From: JAAYYM01 sp964483545
GTDB taxonomy: Bacteria; Bacillota; Clostridia; Lachnospirales; Lachnospiraceae
Direction: 5' to 3'
DNA length: 29,461 bases
NCBI GenBank assembly: GCA_964483545.1
Contig: CAZACC010000018.1
Location: 1-29,461 of the forward strand
The position numbers were made by a program, and so were the translations under genes. The notes under the pieces were generated by a model. That model made no database searches. It saw only the letters and a program-made list of their open reading frames with translations, and was not told the origin of the DNA. Positions 1 to 6,692 of this stretch are shown here, one piece after another. Position 1 is the stretch's first letter. Every line of letters begins with the position of its first letter.

Positions 1-2
1 TG

Positions 3-578
3 CATGCTGCATTTGTGGATATCAATTATGCCAGTAATGATGTGAAAATAAGAGAAATTTCGCAAACACGTGTAGAGAAGTCTATTGAGACAGGAAAGAA
101 ACTTGGAGTGAAGAATGTGGTCGTGCATACTTGCTGTCATCCTGTGCTGGTCAATCAAAGCGTGATTGATATCTGGTGTGAGACATCAGCAGCTTATTTG
201 GAAATGCTGGCGAAAAGGTATCAGGTGAAGATTTTCGTGGAAAACTCACTGGATATTAATCCGAACCTCTTGAAGAGACTGATGAAAATCTCAGATCATG
301 ATTTTTTAGGTGTCTGTCTGGATGTCGGTCATGCAAATCTGTCAACTGTGCCAGTCAGTGTTTGGATAGAGGAGTTAGAGCCCCATATTGGCTATATGCA
401 TTTAAATGATAATCATGGAGTGTACGATGAACATTTGCCAATCGGACAGGGGAATATTGACTGGTTCAGTCTGTACAAACAGATTCATCGGATGAAGGAA
501 AAGCCAATCACAACAATTGAAGTAACTCGACCTGAAGATTTTGAGATATCAACCGCTTATCTGGAGGAGCTGAAATGA
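3..578 (+). CDS. Sugar phosphate isomerase/epimerase-like TIM-barrel protein (5' partial)
   Basis: This is the C-terminal part of a xylose-isomerase-like / AP-endonuclease-2-fold TIM barrel; the gene starts upstream of the window. The frame is open from base 3 (H-A-A-F-V-D-I-N), and the GTG at 15 is an internal Val. Candidate metal and catalytic residues of the family are visible: Glu in IFVENS, Asp and His in CLDVGHAN, His and Asp in GYMHLNDN, and Glu near the end in TTIEV. The QGNIDW motif is also typical of these enzymes. The family isomerises or epimerises sugars and inositol derivatives, and the substrate cannot be read from sequence. Its stop codon overlaps the ATG of the cyclase gene (ATGA), so the two are probably translationally coupled. 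The fold is confident; the substrate is unknown. Confidence 0.85.
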   Translation, partial: HAAFVDINYASNDVKIREISQTRVEKSIETGKKLGVKNVVVHTCCHPVLVNQSVIDIWCETSAAYLEMLAKRYQVKIFVENSLDINPNLLKRLMKISDHDFLGVCLDVGHANLSTVPVSVWIEELEPHIGYMHLNDNHGVYDEHLPIGQGNIDWFSLYKQIHRMKEKPITTIEVTRPEDFEISTAYLEELK

Positions 579-1963
579 GCGATGAACGGAAGATCTATGA
601 GCGTATTGTAAAGGACATGGCAGAAGGAGTCATTACCATCAGTGCAGATGGAATGACTACACTGGTCAATGGAGCTTGTAAGAGAATCCTCGGGGTAGAT
701 GATTCTATCATAGGAGTCAGCTTTGCAAAAAGTTTTTTCGGACGGGAAGAGAATGATGAGTTCAATCAGATGATCTTAAATGCAATTTATGACCATACTA
801 CAACGCAGAGCAGTATTGTAGATTATGCGGTCGGGGAGAACAGAAAAAAGCTATATGTAACAACTGCCTATTTAAGGGAGGGCATTACTAGAGCAGGAAA
901 TCAGGATGCTAGAAAGAATAGGGAATGGATTGTGGGGGCATCCGCCTCTGAGAATAACGGCATTGTAGTGGTGATCAATGATCTGTCTGAGTTGTATGAG
1001 CTGAAGGATGCAGTCAAAGCGATGGAACAGATCAAGGCACTGAATGAGCAGTTAAAGCTTCGTAATCAACTGATTTCAGAGACGTTTGGAAGGTATCTGT
1101 CAGATGAGATTGTGGAGAAACTACTGAGTTCACCAGATGGACGCAGACTAGGCGGAGATAAGCAGGAGGTCACGATTATTATGAGTGATATCCGTGGTTT
1201 CACTGCTATGAGTGAGATTATGCCACCTGTGGAGCTGATGGCCATGCTCAATCACTATCTGGCTTTGATGACTGAAATCATACAGAAATATAAGGGCACT
1301 ATCATAGAATTTATAGGAGATGCTATATTTGCCATATTTGGAGCACCGATTGAATGTAAGAACGGTGCAGAGAATGCCGTGAAATGTGCGGTTGAGATGC
1401 AGAATGCTATGGAGATCGTAAACCAATATAATGAAGAGCAGGAATATCCGCATCTGGAAATGGGGATTGGTGTCAATACTGGCGAAGTGATTCTCGGTAA
1501 TATAGGCAGCGAGAAGCGGGCTAAGTATGGGGTAGTCGGACAGAATGTGAATCTGGCAGGACGCATCGAGGGTTATACGGTTGGAGGACAGGTGCTGGCT
1601 TCAGAGAGTACGACCTGTCAGATCGGACCGTTCAAATATCGCAGTGTACACGAGATTTACCCAAAGGGAATCAAGGTGCCGATCAATGTCTATGATATTG
1701 CATCTGTTGGGGAACTGGTGTGCCGTACGGATATAGATGAACTGACAGCAGCAGAATCGTTGGTTGAAATAGAAGTTCATGTGTTTGATGGGAAGTATGC
1801 AAGAGAAGAAGCCACGGTGTGTCATATCTTAGAACAATCAAAGAAGCGGATGCGTCTGGATACACAGATGGAGCTATATACAAATATTAAGTTTCAATAT
1901 GAAGGAACAGAGGTTATGGGGAAATTTATAGAGAGTGATCTGATTCAGATTGTCACGGTATGA
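575..1963 (+). CDS. PAS domain-containing class III adenylate/guanylate cyclase
   Basis: The protein has 462 residues and is cytoplasmic, with no membrane segment. Residues about 1-140 form a PAS-like sensor (MAEGVITISADG, then VVVINDLSEL). Residues about 145-185 form a helical linker ending in a FGRYLSDEIVEKLL signalling helix. The class III cyclase catalytic domain spans about 197-375. Metal-binding aspartates are D205 (MSDIRGF) and D249 (FIGDAIF); transition-state residues are N326 and R330 (VNLAGRIEG). The positions that choose the base are E245 (where adenylate cyclases have Lys) and G319 (where they have Asp or Thr). The same Glu/Gly pair is known from the cyanobacterial guanylate cyclase Cya2, so cGMP is possible. 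Residues about 380-462 form an unassigned beta-rich tail. The gene overlaps the upstream stop by 4 bp. Confidence 0.9.
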   Translation: MSDERKIYERIVKDMAEGVITISADGMTTLVNGACKRILGVDDSIIGVSFAKSFFGREENDEFNQMILNAIYDHTTTQSSIVDYAVGENRKKLYVTTAYLREGITRAGNQDARKNREWIVGASASENNGIVVVINDLSELYELKDAVKAMEQIKALNEQLKLRNQLISETFGRYLSDEIVEKLLSSPDGRRLGGDKQEVTIIMSDIRGFTAMSEIMPPVELMAMLNHYLALMTEIIQKYKGTIIEFIGDAIFAIFGAPIECKNGAENAVKCAVEMQNAMEIVNQYNEEQEYPHLEMGIGVNTGEVILGNIGSEKRAKYGVVGQNVNLAGRIEGYTVGGQVLASESTTCQIGPFKYRSVHEIYPKGIKVPINVYDIASVGELVCRTDIDELTAAESLVEIEVHVFDGKYAREEATVCHILEQSKKRMRLDTQMELYTNIKFQYEGTEVMGKFIESDLIQIVTV

Positions 1964-2021
1964 TGAACAGAAAATCAGACCATCGAATCAGAACGAAGGA
2001 TAAAAAGGAGGCAACAATAGT

Positions 2022-2570
2022 ATGGCAAAGGTTTATTTGTTTTTGGCGACAGGATTCGAGGAAATTGAGGCATTGACGGTGGTAGATATATTGCGCCGGG
2101 ATCAGATCGAGGTTATAATGATATCTGTGGAAAATGAAGTGTATGTGACGGGAGCACATCAGATTGTCGTAAAGGCCGATTTGTCCTATGATGAAGCGGA
2201 TTTCGAGGATGTGGATATGCTGATTCTGCCAGGAGGACCTGGGCATACAATACTTAGTGAACACGTAGGACTGACTGAGAAGATCAAGGCATATAACCTT
2301 TCCAGAAAAAGAATTGCAGCAATCTGTGCTGCGCCGAGTATACTTGGAAAGCTGGGTGTTCTAATCGGAAAGAAGGCTGTCTGCTATCCTGGATACGAGA
2401 AAGATCTGCAGGGTGCTCATGTCCTGAAGGAAGAGGTCGTAACAGACGGTAATATCACGACTAGCCGTGGTGTCGGAACTGCAATACCATTTGCTCTGGA
2501 ACTGATCAAGCTGTTAGATTGTGAAACAGAGTCAGGCGCCATGAAGAGTAGAATTATTTATAGACAGTAA
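2022..2570 (+). CDS. DJ-1/PfpI (ThiJ) family protein
   Basis: The 182 residues match DJ-1/YajL-type proteins over the whole usual length. The conserved nucleophile is C102 in the nucleophile elbow AAICAAPSILGKLG, and the partner acid is E16 in GFEEIEA. The LILPGG strand-turn at about 67-72 is also characteristic. Members act in protection against oxidative or carbonyl stress and have been assigned glyoxalase, deglycase or chaperone activity; the true activity of this copy is not decidable here. A strong AAAGGAGG lies 10 bases before the ATG. The gene follows the cyclase by 58 bp with no obvious terminator between, so it may be co-transcribed. Confidence 0.9.
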   Translation: MAKVYLFLATGFEEIEALTVVDILRRDQIEVIMISVENEVYVTGAHQIVVKADLSYDEADFEDVDMLILPGGPGHTILSEHVGLTEKIKAYNLSRKRIAAICAAPSILGKLGVLIGKKAVCYPGYEKDLQGAHVLKEEVVTDGNITTSRGVGTAIPFALELIKLLDCETESGAMKSRIIYRQ

Positions 2571-2575
2571 AAAAC

Positions 2576-2610
2576 AGAACCATCCTCGAGAAATTCTCAA
2601 GGATGGTTCT
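2576..2610. terminator. Strong intergenic hairpin, terminator-like on the minus strand
   Basis: AGAACCATCCT pairs perfectly with AGGATGGTTCT, and GAG/CTC extends the stem past one mismatch into a five-base loop. On the plus strand no T run follows, so it is not a standard terminator for the DJ-1 gene. Read on the minus strand it is followed by GTTTTTT, but no minus-strand gene ends here. It also lies in the leader of the ECF S-component gene and could act there as an RNA structure. Confidence 0.5.
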
Positions 2611-2675
2611 ACGAGGGTCAAAAGTCGGGTAATGCAAATTACACCATTCAACTATGAAAGCGAGGAACTTTACAC

Positions 2676-3209
2676 ATGAAAATCACAACAAAACAAATTA
2701 CAATCACTGCATTAATGCTTGCTATCTGTATTATCAGCCAGTTTTTTAAGAACACAAGCGTATTTATCACCGGTCCAATCGTAAATGCATGCTTGATCAT
2801 TGCGGGGCTGGGGGCAGGCATGTATGCTGGCATTATTCTTTCTGTTATCACTCCGTTAACAGCCTTCTGGATTACTGGAAGCCCTATCATGGCAGCGATT
2901 CCAGCGATTATCCCCTGTGTTATGGTCGGGAATATTATCATTGTCGTTTGCAGCTGTCTTTTCTATCAGAAGAAAAAAGACAAGGCAGGTTTGGCTATCG
3001 GTCTGGCTGTGGGCTCCGTGACAAAGGCATTGTTCATGGGCGTTGTTATTTCACTAATTCTGATTCCGATGATGTTGCCTGAGAAAATGCTGCCTAAGAT
3101 GGCAGTGTTTCAGATGACATTTTCAGTATATCAGCTTATTACGGCACTAATCGGAAGTTTTCTGACATGGCTGATTTGGCTGCGTCTGGAGAAGGTTGTA
3201 AAGGAATAG
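2676..3209 (+). CDS. ECF transporter S component (vitamin/cofactor uptake), substrate unknown
   Basis: This 177-residue integral membrane protein has about six hydrophobic segments and the small size of the substrate-binding S subunit of energy-coupling-factor transporters. The N-terminus (TTKQITITALMLAICIISQF) resembles the first helix of S components. The energising A/A'/T module is not in the window, so this would be a group II solitary S component using a shared module encoded elsewhere. The ATG lies after a modest GAGG-containing site. The leader holds a strong hairpin (2576-2610), but I could not match a known riboswitch, so the vitamin cannot be named. It ends at a terminator that overlaps the tig promoter. 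Confidence 0.75.
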   Translation: MKITTKQITITALMLAICIISQFFKNTSVFITGPIVNACLIIAGLGAGMYAGIILSVITPLTAFWITGSPIMAAIPAIIPCVMVGNIIIVVCSCLFYQKKKDKAGLAIGLAVGSVTKALFMGVVISLILIPMMLPEKMLPKMAVFQMTFSVYQLITALIGSFLTWLIWLRLEKVVKE

Positions 3210-3252
3210 CACAACACGAAAATGTAAATTTCTAGGAAGATTTTAGCAATAC

Positions 3253-3268
3253 AAAATGCTAGCATTTT
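3253..3268. promoter_or_regulatory. Perfect 16-bp palindrome over the -35 region of tig
   Basis: AAAATGCTAGCATTTT is identical to its own reverse complement. It covers the place where a -35 element would lie for the extended -10 at 3280-3288, so a repressor or activator bound here would affect the tig-clpP-clpX-lon promoter. It does not match the CIRCE element or the CtsR heptad repeats. Confidence 0.4.
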
Positions 3269-3271
3269 AAG

Positions 3272-3321
3272 AATCCCTATGCTATAATGTTACAATGACT
3301 GTAAGCATGGGGATTTTTTTT
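3272..3321 (+). terminator. Rho-independent terminator of the upstream unit
   Basis: AATCCCTATGCT pairs with AGCATGGGGATT over 12 positions with one G-U wobble, across a 20-base loop, followed by an eight-T run ending at 3321. It ends transcription coming from the ECF S-component gene. The ascending arm overlaps the tig -10 element. Confidence 0.8.
3280..3288 (+). promoter_or_regulatory. Extended -10 promoter of the tig-clpP-clpX-lon cluster
   Basis: TGCTATAAT is a perfect extended -10 (TG, one base, TATAAT). There is no good -35; the expected position is 3260-3265, inside a palindrome. Transcription should start near 3295, after the ascending arm of the overlapping terminator, so RNA made here cannot form that hairpin. 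Confidence 0.65.
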
Positions 3322-3358
3322 GTTTCCCTGTGTATATAATATGAAGGAGGATTTATCA

Positions 3359-4741
3359 ATGGGTTTACAGGTAGAAAAATTAGAAAAGAACATGGCGAAG
3401 CTTACGATTGAGGCTTCAGCAGAGGAACTCAGCAAGGCAATCGAAAAAGCTTACCAGAAAAATAAAGGCAAGATGAGCATTCCTGGTTTCAGAAAGGGTA
3501 AAGTACCTAAACAGATGCTGGAGAAGATGTACGGAGCAGAGATTTTTTATGAGGATGCAGCCAATATCCTAATTCCAGATGCATATGAGAAGGCACTGGA
3601 AGAGGAAAAGGAGCTTGAAATCGTATCACAGCCGAAGATAGATGTTGTTCAGCTGGAGAAAGGCAAGCCATTTATCTTTACAGCAGAGGTGGCATTAAAG
3701 CCAGAGGTTTCGCTTGGTAAGTACAAGGGAGTATCCGTGGAGAAGATGGATACAGAAGCAACCGATGAAGAAATCATGGATGAAATCAATAAAGAGAGAG
3801 AAAACAATGCAAGAACCATCAGTGTAGAAGATCGTCCAGTTCAGGATGGCGATATGACAGTGATTGATTTCGAAGGGTTTACGGATGGAGTTGCATTTGA
3901 CGGCGGCAAGGGTGAAAACTATCCCCTGACTATTGGCTCCAACTCATTTATACCAGGTTTTGAATCACAGCTGATTGGTGCTAAATTAAACGAAGAGATG
4001 GAAGTCAACGTAACCTTCCCTGAGGAGTATCAGGCAGAGGAACTGGCAGGCAAGCCAGCTCTGTTCAAGGTGACGGTTAAGGAAATTAAAGAAAAGGAAC
4101 TTCCAGAGCTGGATGATGAATTCGCAAGTGAAGTATCTGAGTTTGATACATTAGAAGAATACAAGGCAGATGTTAAGAAGAATATCGGCGAAAGAAAAGA
4201 GAAGGAAGCTAAGAACAAGAAAGAAGATGCAGTAATCGAAGCAATCATCGAGGATTCTAAGATGGATATTCCTGAGCCGATGCTTACGACACAGACTAGA
4301 CAGATGGCTGAAGACTATGCGCAGAGACTGCAGCAGCAGGGGCTTTCGCTCGAGCAGTACTTCCAGTTCACAGGTATGACGGGTGAGAAGTTCTTGGAGC
4401 AGATGAAGCCTGCAGCAGAGAAACGTATCCAGAGCAGACTGGTACTTGAAGCCATCGTAAAGGCTGAAGATATCAAGGTGACAGATGAGGAATATGAAGC
4501 AGAACTGGCTAAGATGGCAGAGAATTATCAGATGGAGCTGGATAAGCTAAAGGACATCGTTGGTGATTATGAGAAGGAACAGATCAATACCGATATCGCC
4601 ATCCAGAAAGCCGTTGATTTGATCGTAACAGAAGCAAAGGAAAGCAAGGCAGCAAAGAAAGCAGCCCCGAAGAAGGACAGCGAAGCAACAGAGAAGGAAG
4701 AAAAGAAGCCTTCCAAGAAAGCCGCAAAGAAAGAAGATTAA
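3359..4741 (+). CDS. tig: Trigger factor, ribosome-bound chaperone and prolyl isomerase
   Basis: The gene encodes 460 residues. The ribosome-binding signature GFRKGKVP is at residues 43-50. The FKBP-type prolyl isomerase domain lies at about 150-245 (DGDMTVIDFEGF, GSNSFIPGFE), followed by the helical chaperone arms. The tail after about residue 425 is a low-complexity Lys/Ala/Glu stretch. The protein binds the ribosome exit tunnel and folds nascent chains. The ATG at 3359 is chosen because AAGGAGG lies 8 bases before it and homology begins at GLQVEKLE; the frame is open a little further upstream but without initiation signals. It heads a cluster with clpP, clpX and lon. Confidence 0.97.
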   Translation: MGLQVEKLEKNMAKLTIEASAEELSKAIEKAYQKNKGKMSIPGFRKGKVPKQMLEKMYGAEIFYEDAANILIPDAYEKALEEEKELEIVSQPKIDVVQLEKGKPFIFTAEVALKPEVSLGKYKGVSVEKMDTEATDEEIMDEINKERENNARTISVEDRPVQDGDMTVIDFEGFTDGVAFDGGKGENYPLTIGSNSFIPGFESQLIGAKLNEEMEVNVTFPEEYQAEELAGKPALFKVTVKEIKEKELPELDDEFASEVSEFDTLEEYKADVKKNIGERKEKEAKNKKEDAVIEAIIEDSKMDIPEPMLTTQTRQMAEDYAQRLQQQGLSLEQYFQFTGMTGEKFLEQMKPAAEKRIQSRLVLEAIVKAEDIKVTDEEYEAELAKMAENYQMELDKLKDIVGDYEKEQINTDIAIQKAVDLIVTEAKESKAAKKAAPKKDSEATEKEEKKPSKKAAKKED

Positions 4742-4771
4742 TCAAATACAGACAAGAAAGAAGGAATTTGC

Positions 4772-5365
4772 ATGAGTTTAGTGCCTTATGTCATTGAACA
4801 GACGAGTCGTGGAGAACGTTCTTATGATATCTATTCAAGATTATTAAAAGAGAGAATTATTTTTTTAGGTGAAGAAGTAACGGATACAGCTGCTAGCGTA
4901 GTTGTAGCACAGCTGCTGTTTCTCGAGGCAGAGGATCCAGAAAAGGATATCCACCTTTACATCAATAGTCCAGGTGGATCTGTCAGCGCAGGCTTTGCTA
5001 TTTATGATACCATGAATTACATCAAGTGTGATGTATCTACAATGTGCCTCGGTATGGCAGCTAGTTTTGGCGCATTTCTGCTGGCAGGTGGTGCGAAAGG
5101 CAAGAGATTGGCTCTTCCGAATGCGGAGATTATGATTCATCAGCCGTTAGGCGGTGCTAAGGGTCAGGAAACAGAGATTCAGATCGCAGCAGCACATATG
5201 GCTAAGACAAAGGCCTTGTTAAATAAAATATTAGCAGAGAACACAGGAAAATCAGTCGAGGAGATCGCTCAGGCAACAGAGAGAGATAACTGGATGTCTG
5301 CGCAGGAAGCGCTTGATTATGGCTTGATTGACAGTGTAGTGATGAACAGAGGGGTAGAAAAGTAA
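4772..5365 (+). CDS. clpP: ATP-dependent Clp protease proteolytic subunit
   Basis: This 197-residue serine protease has the full catalytic triad: S98 in GMAASFGAF, H123 in MIHQPLGG and D172 in RDNWMSA. The INSPGGSVSAG segment at 64-74 is the usual oxyanion/active-site strand. It assembles into a double heptameric ring fed by ClpX, whose gene follows after 3 bp. An AAGAAGGA site precedes the ATG. Length and motifs are fully normal. The tig-clpP-clpX order is common in Firmicutes. Confidence 0.98.
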   Translation: MSLVPYVIEQTSRGERSYDIYSRLLKERIIFLGEEVTDTAASVVVAQLLFLEAEDPEKDIHLYINSPGGSVSAGFAIYDTMNYIKCDVSTMCLGMAASFGAFLLAGGAKGKRLALPNAEIMIHQPLGGAKGQETEIQIAAAHMAKTKALLNKILAENTGKSVEEIAQATERDNWMSAQEALDYGLIDSVVMNRGVEK

Positions 5366-5368
5366 GAT

Positions 5369-6628
5369 ATGAAGTCAAGTAAGGAAAACGACGATAAGAT
5401 AAGATGTTCTTTTTGCAATAAGACTCAAGATCAGGTTCGCAAGCTGATCGCAGGACCGAGCGGTGCATATATCTGCGATGAATGTGTGGATATTTGTATG
5501 GATATTATTGAAGAGGAGTACGAACAGGACGATCACCCTGAGAAGGAGATGGATATCAATCTTCTCAAACCGCAGGAAATCAAAGAATTTCTCGATGATT
5601 ATGTGATTGGGCAGGATGCAGCCAAAAAGGTGCTGTCTGTGGCTGTTTATAATCATTACAAAAGGGTCACGGCAGGAAAAGATCTGGATGTTGAGCTGCA
5701 GAAAAGCAATATTATTATGCTGGGTCCTACGGGCAGCGGCAAGACATTATTAGCACAGACGCTGGCAAAGATTATTAATGTTCCATTTGCAATCGCAGAT
5801 GCGACGGCTCTGACAGAAGCTGGATATGTGGGTGAAGACGTAGAGAACATCCTGTTAAAGATCATTCAGGCAGCAGATTTTAATATTGAGCGTGCTCAGT
5901 ATGGGATTATTTATATTGACGAGATCGATAAGATTACCCGTAAGGGCGAGAATGTCTCCATCACTCGTGACGTGTCTGGTGAAGGTGTCCAACAGGCACT
6001 CTTAAAAATATTAGAGGGAACGGTTGCTAGTGTTCCGCCTCAGGGGGGCAGAAAGCATCCACATCAGGAACTGCTCCAGATTGATACAACCAATATTCTG
6101 TTTATCTGTGGCGGCGCATTTGAGGGTCTGGACAAGATTATTGAGTCGAGACTAGATAAAAAGTCTATCGGATTTAATGCTGAGATCAAGGACAAGAAGC
6201 AGACGGAGATTGGTGTCCTACTGCAGCAGGTTATGCCCGAGGATCTGACCAAGTTTGGTCTGATTCCAGAGTTTGTCGGACGTGTACCCATCAATGTTTC
6301 ATTAGAAGCACTTGATCGGGACGCACTGATTCGTATCCTGAGAGAACCTAAAAATGCGATTACAAAGCAATATAAGAAAATGTTTGAAATGGATGACGTA
6401 ACATTATCCTTTGAACCAGAGGCAATCGAACTGATTGCGGAAAAGGCTCTCAAGAGAAAAACAGGCGCAAGAGGCCTTCGCTCGATCATGGAGAAGCTAA
6501 TGCTGGATCTGATGTATGAGATTCCTTCAGATGATTCTATTGAAAGCTGTATCATCACAAAGGGAACAGTTGAGGGGACAAGCAGTCCTTTGATCGTGCA
6601 TGAAGAAAGAATGAAAGAAGCAAAGTAA
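5369..6628 (+). CDS. clpX: ATP-dependent Clp protease ATP-binding subunit
   Basis: The 419-residue AAA+ unfoldase carries an N-terminal zinc-binding domain with cysteines C13, C16, C36 and C39. Walker A is GPTGSGKT at 119-126 and Walker B IIYIDEID around 180-187. The pore loop is GYVGE at 152-156. The IGF tripeptide in KKSIGFNAE is the loop that docks onto ClpP. It recognises tagged substrates and threads them into ClpP in the cytoplasm. The gene begins 3 bp after clpP, with its ribosome binding site inside the clpP 3' end (AGAGGGG). A strong hairpin separates it from lon. Confidence 0.98.
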   Translation: MKSSKENDDKIRCSFCNKTQDQVRKLIAGPSGAYICDECVDICMDIIEEEYEQDDHPEKEMDINLLKPQEIKEFLDDYVIGQDAAKKVLSVAVYNHYKRVTAGKDLDVELQKSNIIMLGPTGSGKTLLAQTLAKIINVPFAIADATALTEAGYVGEDVENILLKIIQAADFNIERAQYGIIYIDEIDKITRKGENVSITRDVSGEGVQQALLKILEGTVASVPPQGGRKHPHQELLQIDTTNILFICGGAFEGLDKIIESRLDKKSIGFNAEIKDKKQTEIGVLLQQVMPEDLTKFGLIPEFVGRVPINVSLEALDRDALIRILREPKNAITKQYKKMFEMDDVTLSFEPEAIELIAEKALKRKTGARGLRSIMEKLMLDLMYEIPSDDSIESCIITKGTVEGTSSPLIVHEERMKEAK

Positions 6629-6646
6629 TTCAATAAAAGAAATGCC

Positions 6647-6669
6647 AGCGCCACCTTTGCGGTGGCGCT
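6647..6669 (+). promoter_or_regulatory. GC-rich hairpin between clpX and lon
   Basis: AGCGCCACC and GGTGGCGCT form a perfect 9-bp stem with a five-base loop (TTTGC). No T run follows, so it is not a standard terminator. It lies 10 bases before the lon ribosome binding site (GGAGG at 6680-6684), where it could protect or delimit mRNA segments or cause partial attenuation. Confidence 0.6.
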
Positions 6670-6692
6670 ATGTCTATATGGAGGAATCAGGC

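Noticed and set aside
2611..2675. preQ1, THF or ZTP riboswitch in front of the ECF S component
   Set aside because: Short GGGT-like stretches are suggestive, but the conserved cores of these classes are absent by eye.
3243..3268. CIRCE or CtsR operator upstream of tig/clp
   Set aside because: TTAGCA and TGCTA are present, but the arms and the 9-bp spacing of CIRCE are not, and no tandem GGTCAAA-type heptads of CtsR are seen.
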